Assembly: GCA_016903695.1 (NCBI GenBank)
Contig: JADQBB010000015.1
Location: 1-64,000 of the forward strand
DNA length: 64,000 nucleotides
Direction: 5' to 3'
Origin: Chlorogloea purpurea SAG 13.99
GTDB taxonomy: Bacteria; Cyanobacteriota; Cyanobacteriia; Cyanobacteriales; Microcystaceae
In this document: one piece after another, positions 19,961 through 30,582 of the stretch
Layout: each line of letters starts with the position of its first letter
Position numbering within the stretch: the stretch's first letter is position 1
The notes under the pieces: generated by a model
Databases searched by the model: none
What the model was told of the DNA's origin: nothing
What the model saw: only the letters and a program-made list of their open reading frames with translations
Made by a program: the position numbers and the translations under genes

Positions 19961-21466
19961 ATTTTCTTTTAACCTGGATTTGACCGCGCTTATTACCGTC
20001 TCCAGCACTTTCACCCGCGCGTAGTATTTATCATTGCCTGGTACTAGCGTCCAGGGAGCCGAAGCGGTGCTGGTACGGGCTACCATTTGATTCACCGCCA
20101 CATCGTAAACGTCCCACTGTTCCCGATTGCGCCAATCTTCCGCCGTTAACTTGTATTGTTTGTAAGGATTTTGCTCTCTTTCTTGAAATCTCTTTAATTG
20201 TTCTTCCTTGCTAATATGGAGCCAGAATTTCACGAGGATATAGCCCGCGTGAACTAATTGGTCTTCAAACTCGTTAATTTCTTGATAAGCCTGTCTCCAC
20301 TCGATCTCGTTGGCGAAACCTTCGATCCTCTCTACCAATACCCGACCGTACCAGGTGCGATCGAATATACCGATCGTACCCTTAGCCGGTAACTCGCGCC
20401 AGAATCTCCACAAATAATGATACTTTTTCTCCTCCTCTGTAGGAGCGGCAAAAGCGTGAACTTGATAACTACGAGGGTCGAGAGTGTCCGTCAAACGTTT
20501 AATCGCCCCGCCTTTTCCGGCTGCATCCCAACCCTCGAAAATTACCAACACCGGGAGATTACTATCATAAATCCGGCGCTGTAACTTTCTTAATTCCACC
20601 TGCGCCTCTCGCAGACGGGTTTTATATTCCTCATTGTCTAACTTGAGATTTAAATCCACCTTCGCCAGAAAATCCGGCTCGCCGGGTAACAATCGCTCTT
20701 GATTCGGTAAGCGAGCGAGAGAGACTTGGGTTACTCGCGCTCGATCGAGCACCTGCACCATAGTCGCCACTAATTGGGATAATACTTTTACCCTCGCCCA
20801 GCGCTGGCAATCTCCTTCTACTAATATCCAGGGGGCCACACCGGTACTGGTGGAAGTGATCATTTCTTGGGCCAGTTGACTGTACTCGTCGTACTTTTTG
20901 GCCTGTTGCCAATCTTCAGGGCGCACTCGCCAGGATTCTAATTCATCTTCCGCGTACTCTTTAATCCGTTTTTTCAACTCTTTCTGGCTTAAATGAATCC
21001 AGAATTTAGCGATTACCACTCCTTGATCTCTTAATTGTCTCTCAAAGGCGTTTATATCCGCCATTACCAATGGCACTTCACCGTTTGGTAGTTTTTTTAA
21101 CAGCCTATCTTCCAAAACCCGGATATACCAACTGTGATAAAAGATACTCATCAAACCGGCAGGGGGGATTTTCTGCCAGAATCGCCACAGGAATGGGTAA
21201 CTCTCCTCATGAGCCGAAGGTTGTAAGATGGGGTACACGAGGAAACCGCGGGGATCGATATAGTTGATGATTTTTTTCACTAATGACCCTTTACCCGCAG
21301 CCGCCCATCCCTCCAAAACTACTACTATGGGCAATTTTTGCTCCCAACAAGACTGCTGTAGCTTGCTCAGTTGCTTCATCAAATCTTCTATCTGGACTTT
21401 ATAAATTTCTTTATCCAGGGATACTGATAAATCAAGATTATTTAACATGGTGTGGTGCGATACCAA
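19955..21466 (-). CDS. Two-domain polyphosphate kinase 2 (polyphosphate:AMP phosphotransferase type)
   Basis: 503 aa with two fused PPK2 domains. The N-terminal domain has the Walker A GWAAAGKGS but a degenerate Walker B region (IFYHSWY). The C-terminal domain is intact, with GWDAAGKGG and IFDRTWYGRV. Two-domain, class II PPK2 enzymes phosphorylate AMP to ADP with polyphosphate, and the degeneracy of the first domain is typical of that class. Residues in both domains repeat the W-R-F-W motif. Gene symbols for this class vary, so none is given. Confidence 0.88.
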   Translation of the reverse strand: MVSHHTMLNNLDLSVSLDKEIYKVQIEDLMKQLSKLQQSCWEQKLPIVVVLEGWAAAGKGSLVKKIINYIDPRGFLVYPILQPSAHEESYPFLWRFWQKIPPAGLMSIFYHSWYIRVLEDRLLKKLPNGEVPLVMADINAFERQLRDQGVVIAKFWIHLSQKELKKRIKEYAEDELESWRVRPEDWQQAKKYDEYSQLAQEMITSTSTGVAPWILVEGDCQRWARVKVLSQLVATMVQVLDRARVTQVSLARLPNQERLLPGEPDFLAKVDLNLKLDNEEYKTRLREAQVELRKLQRRIYDSNLPVLVIFEGWDAAGKGGAIKRLTDTLDPRSYQVHAFAAPTEEEKKYHYLWRFWRELPAKGTIGIFDRTWYGRVLVERIEGFANEIEWRQAYQEINEFEDQLVHAGYILVKFWLHISKEEQLKRFQEREQNPYKQYKLTAEDWRNREQWDVYDVAVNQMVARTSTASAPWTLVPGNDKYYARVKVLETVISAVKSRLKENS

Positions 21467-21552
21467 GGCGTGATTACCACATATTACCGGGTCGTTATAG
21501 ATTACACTTTAATTTCATAGAGATTTAAGATATGTCTTAAAATTAGTGAATT

Positions 21553-21900
21553 ATGAATGATCGGGTTTCTGGGGATATTTACTGCTTGGTATTAGTCACC
21601 GCCGGTTCGGAAATGGAAGCGGAAACGATCGCTTTCTCGATCGTCAACGATCGATTAGCCGCCTGCGCTAGTATTCATCCTATCCGCTCCATCTATCGAT
21701 GGCAAGGGGAAGTTAAAAAGGAACCCGAATGGCAAATTGTTTTCAAAACCGAGCGTGCCCGCTTTGAAGATATAGCGGTTAAAGTTCGAGAGTTACACAG
21801 CTACGAACTTCCAGAAATAATCTCTCTATCTCTTGATACCTGCACCGACGAATATTTGCATTGGTTATCGGGTTCACTAATAGCATTAAATAAACCGTAG
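21553..21900 (+). CDS. cutA: CutA1 divalent-cation tolerance protein
   Basis: A 115-aa trimeric CutA1-family protein. Features are LVTAGSEMEAETIA, DRLAACASIHPIRSIYRWQGE with the conserved Cys, and YELPEIISL. The family is linked to copper or divalent-cation tolerance, though the molecular role is unsettled. It is divergent from the PPK2 gene. Confidence 0.93.
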   Translation: MNDRVSGDIYCLVLVTAGSEMEAETIAFSIVNDRLAACASIHPIRSIYRWQGEVKKEPEWQIVFKTERARFEDIAVKVRELHSYELPEIISLSLDTCTDEYLHWLSGSLIALNKP

Positions 21901-21968
21901 TTAAACATAAGATAAATAAATGTGTATATGGATACAGAGTGGGCGATAAACATAAAGTAAAGATTTAA

Positions 21969-21998
21969 TTGACAAAATTTTTGGACAAAATGTTACTT
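21969..21998 (+). promoter_or_regulatory. Possible promoter of the taxis operon
   Basis: TTGACA at 21969-21974, with TTACTT 18 bases later as a weak -10. It lies about 60 bases before the first gene of the operon. Confidence 0.3.
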
Positions 21999-22055
21999 TT
22001 GCCCCTGATACGGGAATAATAAAGCAGATGATTGATTTAAAGGATTCCCTCAATC

Positions 22056-23318
22056 ATGAATTCCAGCGTATTCGATACGGAACAACCTATTGTAAGTTAC
22101 AGCCCGATTGCCGTTCTTGAACAGGTAATAAACAACCGCGCTAACGGATGTTTGCGAGTAACAGCAAATGGAATAGAGTGGCGATTGTATTTCCATCAGG
22201 GACAATTAACCTACGGAACTCATTCCGTAGAACCTTTTGAAAGATTAGAACGCCATTTGCGGCGCTTAGGCAACAATGCCCCCCATTTAACGAGCGCGGT
22301 GAGAAATCAGGTGAAAACACTGTTCTTGACAAAAGAACCGCAACCCAATTCCTCACACCAGACTCAAGATTACCAAGCGGTATGGTGGTTGTTGCAACAA
22401 CAATATCTCAATAAAGACGAAATAGGTATTCTTATCGAAAATCTTCTCAAAGAAGTTTTAGAACCCTATATAGTTTTAAAGAAATTAAACACAGAATTCA
22501 TTCCTCACATTCCTATTCCCCTATCTCATATTAACGGTAAAAATATTATAGAGAGTTGCACTGAAAGAATAGTTGAATGGCAGAAAATGTCTAACTATAT
22601 TCAATCCCCTTATCAGCGTCCTTACTTAAATGAGGAAAGTAAAGTAACTGGGAGCTTGCCGGTGCTACAAAGAGAGAAATTGAAGAAGATCTTGATAGGT
22701 TTCAACTTCTACCAGCTAGGAGTTTTGCTTAATCAAGACGAATTAACCCTAGCCAAAAATCTCTATCCGCTCGTCTCTAAAAGAGCGATTATTTTAAAAG
22801 CGCCCTCGCAAGTATTCGAGCAATTACCAAACTTGACAACGGCTTTAGAGGAAACTCCAGACCCGCTCGTTCCCGCCCCGGTATACCAAAATCCACCAAC
22901 AGTAAATAAAGAAAATACAGGGAAACCGGGGGTGGTGCCAACTACGTCAGCGAGAACTAATGTAGTGTGCGTCGATGATAGCCCCGCCATGTTAAAAGCG
23001 ATCACTCAATTTTTGAGTAATAAAAACATAGAGATATTCACGATCACCGATCCACTGAAAGCTTTAAGGGAGATAGTTCGGCTGCAACCTAAACTGATTT
23101 TATTGGACGTGGGGATGCCCAATCTCGACGGTTATCGCCTATGCCGTTTGATCAGGAATCATTCCCTATTCAAAGAAACACCGATCGTGATGGTAACGGG
23201 AAATACGGGGGTACTCGATCGGGCCAAAGCTAAAGTAGCGGGGGCCACGGACTACTTAACTAAACCTTTCAGCCAAGACGAGTTAGAGAGGATGGTGCAA
23301 AAATATGTAGCAACATAA
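22056..23318 (+). CDS. pixG: PATAN-domain response regulator (PixG/PilG/PatA type)
   Basis: 420 aa. The N-terminal PATAN (DUF4388-like) domain has IEWRLYFHQGQLTYGTH near 50. A linker leads to a C-terminal receiver starting at NVVCVDDSPAM with phosphoacceptor Asp351 (LILLDVGMP) and the KPF lysine. In cyanobacteria this architecture heads pilus-taxis operons and links CheA signalling to type IV pilus motors or to heterocyst patterning (PatA). The following cheY-, cheW-, mcp- and cheA-like genes confirm a taxis role. The symbol is by analogy to the Synechocystis pix operon. Confidence 0.85.
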   Translation: MNSSVFDTEQPIVSYSPIAVLEQVINNRANGCLRVTANGIEWRLYFHQGQLTYGTHSVEPFERLERHLRRLGNNAPHLTSAVRNQVKTLFLTKEPQPNSSHQTQDYQAVWWLLQQQYLNKDEIGILIENLLKEVLEPYIVLKKLNTEFIPHIPIPLSHINGKNIIESCTERIVEWQKMSNYIQSPYQRPYLNEESKVTGSLPVLQREKLKKILIGFNFYQLGVLLNQDELTLAKNLYPLVSKRAIILKAPSQVFEQLPNLTTALEETPDPLVPAPVYQNPPTVNKENTGKPGVVPTTSARTNVVCVDDSPAMLKAITQFLSNKNIEIFTITDPLKALREIVRLQPKLILLDVGMPNLDGYRLCRLIRNHSLFKETPIVMVTGNTGVLDRAKAKVAGATDYLTKPFSQDELERMVQKYVAT

Positions 23319-23382
23319 TAGATAATTCATGAACTGAAAAGGGAATTCTAAACATGACAGTCAACAAGTTAAGGAAAGATAG

Positions 23383-23748
23383 ATGATGATCAAAGTTTTA
23401 GTGGTAGAAGACACCGTATCGGAACAGGAATTAATCAGTTTGTATTTACGAGAGGCAGGGTACAGCGTGATCAACGCCAGCAACGGGAAAGAAGCCCTTT
23501 CCCAAGTAGAAAGCCAGAAACCGGATGTAGTCGTGACCGATGTGGTGATGCCGGGGATGAATGGATTTGAACTGTGCCGGAGTTTGAAAAAAAATCCCGT
23601 CACCGAAAAATTGCCCGTCATCGCCTGTACCTCCAAAAATCAAGAACTCGATCGCCTCTGGGGGATGAAACAGGGAGTGGATATGTACGTGACCAAACCT
23701 TTCACCAGAGAAGAAATCTTAAGAGCGGTGCGGGCCGTGGCAGGTTAA
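23383..23748 (+). CDS. pixH: CheY-like response regulator (PixH/PilH type)
   Basis: A 121-aa single receiver domain. Phosphoacceptor is Asp53 (VVVTDVVMPG), the acidic pair is ED at 9-10, and the Lys is K105 in VTKPF. It is second in the taxis operon, 64 bases after the PATAN regulator and two bases before the CheW-like gene. PilH-type regulators drain phosphate from, or modulate, the pilus-taxis kinase. Confidence 0.88.
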   Translation: MMIKVLVVEDTVSEQELISLYLREAGYSVINASNGKEALSQVESQKPDVVVTDVVMPGMNGFELCRSLKKNPVTEKLPVIACTSKNQELDRLWGMKQGVDMYVTKPFTREEILRAVRAVAG

Positions 23749-23750
23749 AG

Positions 23751-24236
23751 ATGAAAGCAATCGCCTTGGAAAACGAACAGGAAACGTATTTGAGAGTGCA
23801 ATTAGCCGATAGCACCCAAGCGGTGATACCCATGAGCAAAATGCAGGAAGTATTGACCACTGCCTGCGATCGCATTACGGTGATGCCCTTGATGCCGCAG
23901 TGGGTGATGGGCTTACTCAATCAACGTAGCCAGATCTTCTGGGTCATGGACTTACCACAGTTTTTAGGATTACCGCCCTTAGAAGTGGAGGAGCAAACCT
24001 ATAACATTGCCATCGTCAGAGTCGAAGATAGACCCGTCGGCCTGAGAGTGAAGCAAGTACACGGGGTGAGCCGGTTCAGCGCCGAAGCGATCCAATCCCC
24101 GATCGGGACTCTACCGAGTCAACTAGAACCCTACCTGCGAGGTTATGTATTGAAACAAGAATCCATATTACTCGTACTGGATACACCGGCGATCGTTCAA
24201 GGGGCGAGTCAAATCCTCGCTCACACCCACAGATAA
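23751..24236 (+). CDS. pixI: CheW-like coupling protein (PixI type)
   Basis: 161 aa starting at the ATG at 23751, directly after the pixH stop. The longer open frame upstream lies inside pixH and is not used. The CheW signature appears as VIPMSKMQEV and MPQWVMGLLNQRSQIFWVMDL. It should couple the downstream MCP to the CheA kinase. Confidence 0.88.
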   Translation: MKAIALENEQETYLRVQLADSTQAVIPMSKMQEVLTTACDRITVMPLMPQWVMGLLNQRSQIFWVMDLPQFLGLPPLEVEEQTYNIAIVRVEDRPVGLRVKQVHGVSRFSAEAIQSPIGTLPSQLEPYLRGYVLKQESILLVLDTPAIVQGASQILAHTHR

Positions 24237-24260
24237 CCAACTTTTTCGAGGGAATTTTCC

Positions 24261-27128
24261 ATGACCATTCAATACAACAAACCCAGCACTTTCACCCCTG
24301 ACCCGATAAGCCCGACCCAAGAAACCCCGATCGTCACCGGGGCAAGACCCCCTAAGTCACCGAGGAAAATACCCCGCCCCGGTAATACCAAAGCACCCTT
24401 GATAGAGTGGTTCAACGATTTACCGATCAGGAAAAAACAATTGGCCGCCTTCTTGACGGCGGAAATATTATCCGCCTTGGGATTGGTGGGAGTCGGGGCG
24501 GCGTTGATCGTCAATAACGGTCACACTCAACTGCTGACTAAATCCATCTCTCAGTTACAGGTGGCTCAATATAACTACGAAAACAAGCTCCGCCACATGC
24601 GTTTAGGTTTCTCCGGGATCTCGGAGAACCCGCTCGTAGTAAAATCGGCGCAGACGGGAAAAGCCGATCCGGCCCTGAGAATGTTGTTACAGAGAGAAAT
24701 ATGGCGCCGAGGTTTAGAGTTCGCCACCGTAGTCGATAAAAAGGGCAGAGTGATAGCCAATGCCAATCTATCGAGGCAGGGAGAGATATTTAACCCCGAT
24801 AACATGGTAAAGCACGCCATTAACGGCGGTTCCCAGGTATCCGCCACGAAGATCATCGGCTACGACGAACTAGCCGCGGAGAGTCCCCGCCTCGCCGCTT
24901 TACGGGCGGCGGAGATGGGACTATCCCCGGAGGATAAGCCTAATTTTCTATTTCGCTACATGGTAACGCCGGTGAGAACCCCCTCGACGGATACGGTGGG
25001 GGCGGTAATTTCGGGCGACGTACTCAAACCGGAGGTGGTCAAGGACACCCTGAAGAATTTCGGTAAAGGTTATAACGCCGTCTACCTGCGCAATCCGGAC
25101 GGCAAGTACACTCTGATCACCTCCCAATTGATGCTATCACCGGGGCAAACCGAAACTAACGTTCCCTTACCCGATCCTAGCCTCCTCGACAAGGCCGAGA
25201 AAGCGGGGGGCGAAATCGTCGTCGGCGCGCAGCGCATAAATAATCAAGGCTATACCATAACGGCCAAGGCCGAACCCGACATCACCGGTAAAACGGTTGC
25301 AATATTGGTGATGGGGACTTCGCAAAAAGAACTAGACGCGCTGATCGCTCAAAGTTTAGGATTACAGGGATTGGTATTACTGGGCGCGTTGGGCCTAGGA
25401 ACCTTGCTGATGCAATTGATCGGTAATCGTATCGTGAAGCCGATCGAACAGTTGCAAAAAACCACCCAACGCTTCGCCAAGGGAGATAGAGACGCGAGAG
25501 CCGAAGTGGAATCCAAGGATGAGATCGGTCAACTGGGTGACAACTTTAACCGATTAGCCGATAACATCGTCGCCTCCGAAGACTTTAAGGAGGGAGAAGC
25601 GAGACGGAAACAATTGCTGGCGGACATATCTCGCGCCCAAGAAAGTCAACAGCTAGCGATGCCCCTGGGTCTATTTTTAGAAGAGATCAAACAAAACCTG
25701 AACTGCGATCGGTCCGTGGTTTATCGCTTCTTACCCGATGGTCAGGGTTATATAGCGGGAGAAACATCCGGCGTGGGATTAACCTCCGCCCTAGCCTACA
25801 ACCTCAAAGATAACTGTATTAGCGAAGAGTTAAAAACCCAGTACAAACAAGGCCGGGTGTTGTTTATGGATAACGTTTCCGGGGCGCAATTACATCCAGA
25901 ACACCTGCAACTGTTACAATTCCTCATGGTGAAATCCTCTGCGATCGTGCCCATCTCGCAGAATGAACAATTGTTCGGCTTCCTCATCGCCCACCATTGT
26001 TACAGACTCCATAACTGGACGGAAGAAGAACAAAAATATCTACAAGACTCCGCCAACGATTTGAGCCAATCTCTAGCAGGTCTGGCCCTGATCGAACAGA
26101 AACAAGTAGAGGCGGCGAGAGAACAACAGGAAAACCAAGCTTTACAACAAGAACTATTCAAGCTCCTAACCGATGTAGAAGGAGCGGCGAGCGGTAACTT
26201 AACCGTGAGGGCGGACATCAGCGCCGGGCAGATCGGTATCGTCGCCGACTTCTTCAACGCTATTATCGAGAACTTGAGGGACTTAGTAGGCCAGGTCAAA
26301 GGCAGCGCCACCCAAGTATACGAGTCGGTACAGAGTAACGAAGGGATTATCCGCCAGTTAGCCGATGAAACCATCAAACAAGCCGATCAGATCAGCGAAA
26401 CCCTGAACTCGGTCGAAGCCATGACGAGCTCCATCAAAGAGGTAGCCGATAACGCCCAGAGCGCGGCGATGATTTCCCGCCAAGCGTCAGAAAACGCTGT
26501 CAAAGGCGGGGAAGCGATGGAGCAAACCGTGGACAGTATTTTAGAATTGAGAACCACGATCGCCGAAACCTCTAAAAAAGTCAAACGTTTAGGGGAATCG
26601 TCGCAACAAATTTCTAAAGTCATCGCCCTCATCAACCAGATCGCCCTGAAAACTAACTTACTAGCGGTAAACGCCAGTATCGAGGCGGCGAGAGCGGGCG
26701 AACAGGGTCGGGGCTTCGCAGTGGTCGCGGAAGAAGTCGGGGAATTAGCCGCCCAATCAGCAACAGCTACCAAAGAAATCGAGCAGATCGTCGAAGCGAT
26801 CCAACGAGAAACAGTGGAAGTGGTGAACGCGATGGAATTAGGGACTTCCCAGGTAGTAGAAGGTACGAGATTAGTAGAACAAACCAAAAATAGCTTAGAG
26901 GAAATCGTACAAGTATCCCAACAGATAGATGACTTACTACAGTCTATCTCTCAAGCCACCGTTTCTCAAACTCAGAACTCCCAGAAAGTAGCCCAGTTAA
27001 TGGAAACAGTAGCGGGAGTATCGGCGAAAACCTCCACTACCTCTGCTGTGGTATCCCAAAACCTACAATCAGCCGTAGCCGTAGCCCAAGAATTACAAGC
27101 CTCCGTAGAAACATTTACCGTGGATTAA
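24261..27128 (+). CDS. pixJ: Methyl-accepting taxis receptor with HAMP and GAF domains (PixJ/PilJ type)
   Basis: 955 aa: a proline-rich cytoplasmic N-terminus, membrane segment 61-84, an external sensor region to about 365, membrane segment 366-389 and HAMP at about 384-437. A phytochrome-superfamily-like GAF (about 455-600), a second HAMP-like stretch near 632-685 and the MCP signalling domain (700-955, with [20 protein letters not shown]) follow. In the GAF the position that holds the bilin-binding Cys-His in PixJ reads PEH ([10 protein letters not shown]), so the thiol anchor is missing. It may be a non-photosensory PilJ. It lies four bases before the CheA gene. Confidence 0.87.
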   Translation: MTIQYNKPSTFTPDPISPTQETPIVTGARPPKSPRKIPRPGNTKAPLIEWFNDLPIRKKQLAAFLTAEILSALGLVGVGAALIVNNGHTQLLTKSISQLQVAQYNYENKLRHMRLGFSGISENPLVVKSAQTGKADPALRMLLQREIWRRGLEFATVVDKKGRVIANANLSRQGEIFNPDNMVKHAINGGSQVSATKIIGYDELAAESPRLAALRAAEMGLSPEDKPNFLFRYMVTPVRTPSTDTVGAVISGDVLKPEVVKDTLKNFGKGYNAVYLRNPDGKYTLITSQLMLSPGQTETNVPLPDPSLLDKAEKAGGEIVVGAQRINNQGYTITAKAEPDITGKTVAILVMGTSQKELDALIAQSLGLQGLVLLGALGLGTLLMQLIGNRIVKPIEQLQKTTQRFAKGDRDARAEVESKDEIGQLGDNFNRLADNIVASEDFKEGEARRKQLLADISRAQESQQLAMPLGLFLEEIKQNLNCDRSVVYRFLPDGQGYIAGETSGVGLTSALAYNLKDNCISEELKTQYKQGRVLFMDNVSGAQLHPEHLQLLQFLMVKSSAIVPISQNEQLFGFLIAHHCYRLHNWTEEEQKYLQDSANDLSQSLAGLALIEQKQVEAAREQQENQALQQELFKLLTDVEGAASGNLTVRADISAGQIGIVADFFNAIIENLRDLVGQVKGSATQVYESVQSNEGIIRQLADETIKQADQISETLNSVEAMTSSIKEVADNAQSAAMISRQASENAVKGGEAMEQTVDSILELRTTIAETSKKVKRLGESSQQISKVIALINQIALKTNLLAVNASIEAARAGEQGRGFAVVAEEVGELAAQSATATKEIEQIVEAIQRETVEVVNAMELGTSQVVEGTRLVEQTKNSLEEIVQVSQQIDDLLQSISQATVSQTQNSQKVAQLMETVAGVSAKTSTTSAVVSQNLQSAVAVAQELQASVETFTVD

Positions 27129-27132
27129 GACC

Positions 27133-29937
27133 ATGAATAGCGAACAGGAAATGCGGCTATTGTTTCTCGATGAAGCCATAGATTATATCAACTCCATCGA
27201 ACAAACTCTACTACAGGTTACAGAGTCCCCTACCTTCGTCCCCTCGTCTTGGGATGAAGCCCTCAGAGCCGCCCACTCCCTCAAAGGTGGTTCGGCGATG
27301 ATGGGTTATGAGGTTCTCAGCGATATAGCTCATCGTCTGGAAGACTTCTTCAAGATCATTAAAGCTAATCGCCTCGGCATAACCCCAGAAGTGGGAAACC
27401 TATTACTACAGTGCGTGGACTATCTGCGTCTCTGTGCGGATTATTGCCGTCACCCGGGACAAGGTTGGTCATCGGCGCAGTTGACCGCTATCTTCGAGGT
27501 ACTCGAAGAACATCTAGGGCAATTACAGCCTCAAGATGAGATGTTCCTACTGACAGACGATCAAGATGGAGAAGATATAACCGTATTCCTGTTTGAAACG
27601 GAAGTGGATACCTGTTTACAACGTTTGGAAAATCTGCTTGCGGATAATAATGACCATTGTCTGCGGGAAGAATTCCAGATAGCCGCCCAAGAATTGGGCG
27701 GATTGGGGGAAATGTTACAGTTACCCCAATTCACTGCCTTGTGTGCTGCGATCGATGCTAAATTGCACAGTGTCGCCCATCAAGACTTGAAAGTTTTAGC
27801 CGCCCGCGTAGCCCAAGAATGGCGGCGGGTTCAGGCGATGGTATTAGTGGGTCAAAAGTCGGCTATACCCACGGATATACAAGAGTTCGTGACTGTAGAT
27901 CTCCCCGACGATCGAGAAGATACCCTTCCTAGCTTGGAAGATTGGAGCGACGAAGATATTGCCGTACTGAGCATTCCAGGAACCGTTATCGCCGATTTAG
28001 CCGCTCCGATCCCAACAGGGACCGGGGTGACTCCTTTCGAGCGACGGGTGGAACGGATAGGCGCGAACGAAACGAATACGATTCGGGTGCCCGTATCCCA
28101 ATTAGAAAATTTAGGAGATTTAATCGGGGAACTGACGATCGAGCGCAACGGTCTCAATCTGCAATTATCCGGGCTGAATCAGTTAATGGAATTACTGCGT
28201 CAACGCATTAAAGTCCTCGGTCAATCGAACCAGAATCTCCGCAACGTCTACGACTCGGGGTTGAGCAACAGCGGTAGTTTGGTGGTTTCGGGTGCCATAC
28301 AGAAATACTTCGACGATCAACTGGAGATGGATCGTTATAACGACCTACACCACTTCATTCAAGAGGTGATGGAAACGATCGTCAAAATCGAAGAAGTGAC
28401 GGAAGACATCGATATTAACCTGGATACCGTCAAACGGACGGCCCGACAACTAACCCGCACCGAGAGACAGATCCAGAACAGTATCACCCAGGTGCGGATG
28501 CGTCCCTTCCGGGACGTGGCCGCCCAGTTACCGCGAGCGGTGCGGGATATGAACGTCAAATACGGCAAAGCCGTCGAATTAGAAATCATCGGGGAGGAGG
28601 TGCTGATCGATCGAACCATTCTCGATGCCCTCACCGACCCCCTCTTCCACCTGATCCGTAACGCTTTCGACCACGGTATCGAAGACCCCCTCACTCGCGC
28701 ATCGGCAGGAAAATCACAAGCCGGAAAAATCACCCTCAAAGCCTTCTATCGAGGCAATCAAACATTGATCGTCATATCCGATGACGGCGGCGGTATCAAT
28801 CTCGATAAAATTTGTGCCGCCGCCGGGAGATTGGGATTATCGGGCGAAGATATTGCCAAAATTTCCAAGCAGGATTTATTGAACCTGATTTTTGAACCTG
28901 GATTCAGTACCGCCAACCAAGTAACAGATCTATCGGGGCGCGGTATGGGCATGGATATAGTCAGGGCGAAAGTGGAACAGGTGCGGGGTAGCTTATCGAT
29001 CGACACCGAACAGGGCAAGGGAACTACCTTTACTATTACCGTACCTTTCACCCTATCGGTGGTGAGAGTGCTGTTAGTAGAAAGCGGCGGTATGCTCATG
29101 GCTTTTCCCACTAGCGTCGTCGAGGAAATGGTGATGACGAATCCCCAGATGATCCTCAATACCGCAGGTAAGAATTTTCTCGATTGGGAGGGCTATTTAA
29201 TCCCCCTGATCAACCTGCGTAGTACCATAGTATTTAATCGTTCCTACTTTAAACCGGAAACCATGACCGTACCGGTTATCAATCAACCTACCGTTTTACT
29301 GGTAGCTTGTAAAGACGAGTTGATCGGTCTAGAAGTAGATTCGTATTGGGGTGAGCAGGAAGTAACGATCCGCTCGGTAGATGGTTTCTTCCCCCTGCCC
29401 TGCGGCTTCACCAGTTGCACGATCCTAGGGGATGGTAGGGTAGTGCCCCTCGTGGATGTAGATACTTTAATCGATAGCTTATTGAGCGTGCCCACCCCGC
29501 CCCAGATACCGAGGCTCGATCGTACCGCCCTACTCAATCCCCCCGTCAATAATCGTCGGGAGGTGATCATGGTGGTGGACGATTCTATTAACGTGCGCCG
29601 TTTCCTCGCCTTGACCCTAGAAAAAGCCGGTTATCGGATTCAACAGGCCAAAGATGGTCAGGAGGCTCTAGAAAAATTGCAGGAAGGCGTACCGGTACAG
29701 GCGGTTATCTGCGACGTGGAGATGCCCCGTCTCGACGGTTACGGCTTCTTAGCCCACGCCCGCTCTAATTCCCAATTTCGCTCTCTACCTATCATCATGC
29801 TCACTTCCCGAAGCGGCGACAAACACCGTCAGATCGCTCTTAATCTGGGAGCGGATGGGTATTTTTCTAAACCTTTCCAAGAACAGGAACTGCTCAACAC
29901 TCTGAAATCTATTATCAATCAAACCTCTTCTCTTTAG
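27133..29937 (+). CDS. pixL: Hybrid CheA-type histidine kinase with receiver domain (PixL type)
   Basis: 934 aa. The N-terminal Hpt domain has the phosphorylatable H48 in RAAHSLKGGS. Dimerisation and HATPase modules (FHLIRNAFDHGIEDP, DDGGGINL, GRGMGMDIV) are followed by a CheW-like domain and a C-terminal receiver with Asp861 (AVICDVEMPRLDGY). This is the central kinase of pilus-based taxis. The receptor, coupling proteins and regulators are adjacent, and it is the only CheA in the cluster. Confidence 0.93.
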   Translation: MNSEQEMRLLFLDEAIDYINSIEQTLLQVTESPTFVPSSWDEALRAAHSLKGGSAMMGYEVLSDIAHRLEDFFKIIKANRLGITPEVGNLLLQCVDYLRLCADYCRHPGQGWSSAQLTAIFEVLEEHLGQLQPQDEMFLLTDDQDGEDITVFLFETEVDTCLQRLENLLADNNDHCLREEFQIAAQELGGLGEMLQLPQFTALCAAIDAKLHSVAHQDLKVLAARVAQEWRRVQAMVLVGQKSAIPTDIQEFVTVDLPDDREDTLPSLEDWSDEDIAVLSIPGTVIADLAAPIPTGTGVTPFERRVERIGANETNTIRVPVSQLENLGDLIGELTIERNGLNLQLSGLNQLMELLRQRIKVLGQSNQNLRNVYDSGLSNSGSLVVSGAIQKYFDDQLEMDRYNDLHHFIQEVMETIVKIEEVTEDIDINLDTVKRTARQLTRTERQIQNSITQVRMRPFRDVAAQLPRAVRDMNVKYGKAVELEIIGEEVLIDRTILDALTDPLFHLIRNAFDHGIEDPLTRASAGKSQAGKITLKAFYRGNQTLIVISDDGGGINLDKICAAAGRLGLSGEDIAKISKQDLLNLIFEPGFSTANQVTDLSGRGMGMDIVRAKVEQVRGSLSIDTEQGKGTTFTITVPFTLSVVRVLLVESGGMLMAFPTSVVEEMVMTNPQMILNTAGKNFLDWEGYLIPLINLRSTIVFNRSYFKPETMTVPVINQPTVLLVACKDELIGLEVDSYWGEQEVTIRSVDGFFPLPCGFTSCTILGDGRVVPLVDVDTLIDSLLSVPTPPQIPRLDRTALLNPPVNNRREVIMVVDDSINVRRFLALTLEKAGYRIQQAKDGQEALEKLQEGVPVQAVICDVEMPRLDGYGFLAHARSNSQFRSLPIIMLTSRSGDKHRQIALNLGADGYFSKPFQEQELLNTLKSIINQTSSL

Positions 29938-29938
29938 T

Positions 29939-30427
29939 ATGGCTATACCCAGTGCTTTACGTTCCCGTCGTTTTCGCGACCAACAGGCTCAAAACTTCCT
30001 GTCGGTGGTTACTTTTCCCCTGGCCCAATATTGGTTCGCCCTGCCCACGGTAGCGGTACAGAAAGTGATTCAAATGGGGCCCATTTACGGTGATCCCCGT
30101 CATACGGGCGTTAGTCTCACCCGCTACCAGGAGCGGGAAATTTTGGTGGTGGATGTTCAGTATCGGATTTTCTCCCGCTCCCCCAGGAGAACGATTTTAG
30201 AGACGAGTCCCGATCGATTCCTCCTGATCATCCCCCGTTCTGATGGCGAATGGCTCGGACTGCCCATCGACCAACCCCCTATCATCCGCCGCGTCCCCCA
30301 ATCGGCTTTTTTACCCCTGCCCCCTTCCTATCACGACTCCGGCAACATCTCCTGTCTCGCCGATACGATCGTTGAAATCGCCGATAGTGAGCCTTTATTC
30401 GTTCTCGACCCGGAAAAATTAAAGTAA
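29939..30427 (+). CDS. CheW-like protein
   Basis: A 162-aa CheW-family protein starting one base after the cheA stop. Visible features are FPLAQYWFALPTVAVQKVIQM and the GDPRHTGVSL loop. It is more divergent than the other two CheW-like proteins here. It may be a second coupling protein for the same receptor array. Confidence 0.8.
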   Translation: MAIPSALRSRRFRDQQAQNFLSVVTFPLAQYWFALPTVAVQKVIQMGPIYGDPRHTGVSLTRYQEREILVVDVQYRIFSRSPRRTILETSPDRFLLIIPRSDGEWLGLPIDQPPIIRRVPQSAFLPLPPSYHDSGNISCLADTIVEIADSEPLFVLDPEKLK

Positions 30428-30582
30428 CCTTTTCCGGGCCCCTTCCTGCCTCCTTCCCTATGTTACTTTTCCTGAAAAATAGGGAACTCTATGAATAAGA
30501 TATAACAGAATGATTGGTGGAGTGATTATATTACTCATTAACAAATCAAATTTTTAATCTGTTTACAAGGAAAGCGTTAGGG

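Noticed and set aside
23574-23750. N-terminal extension of the CheW-like gene
   Set aside because: It lies inside the CheY gene in another frame. The ATG at 23751 directly after the CheY stop fits CheW length.
26000-26887. Long minus-strand frames within the MCP gene
   Set aside because: The MCP gene has clear domains on the plus strand; the antisense frames reflect codon bias only.
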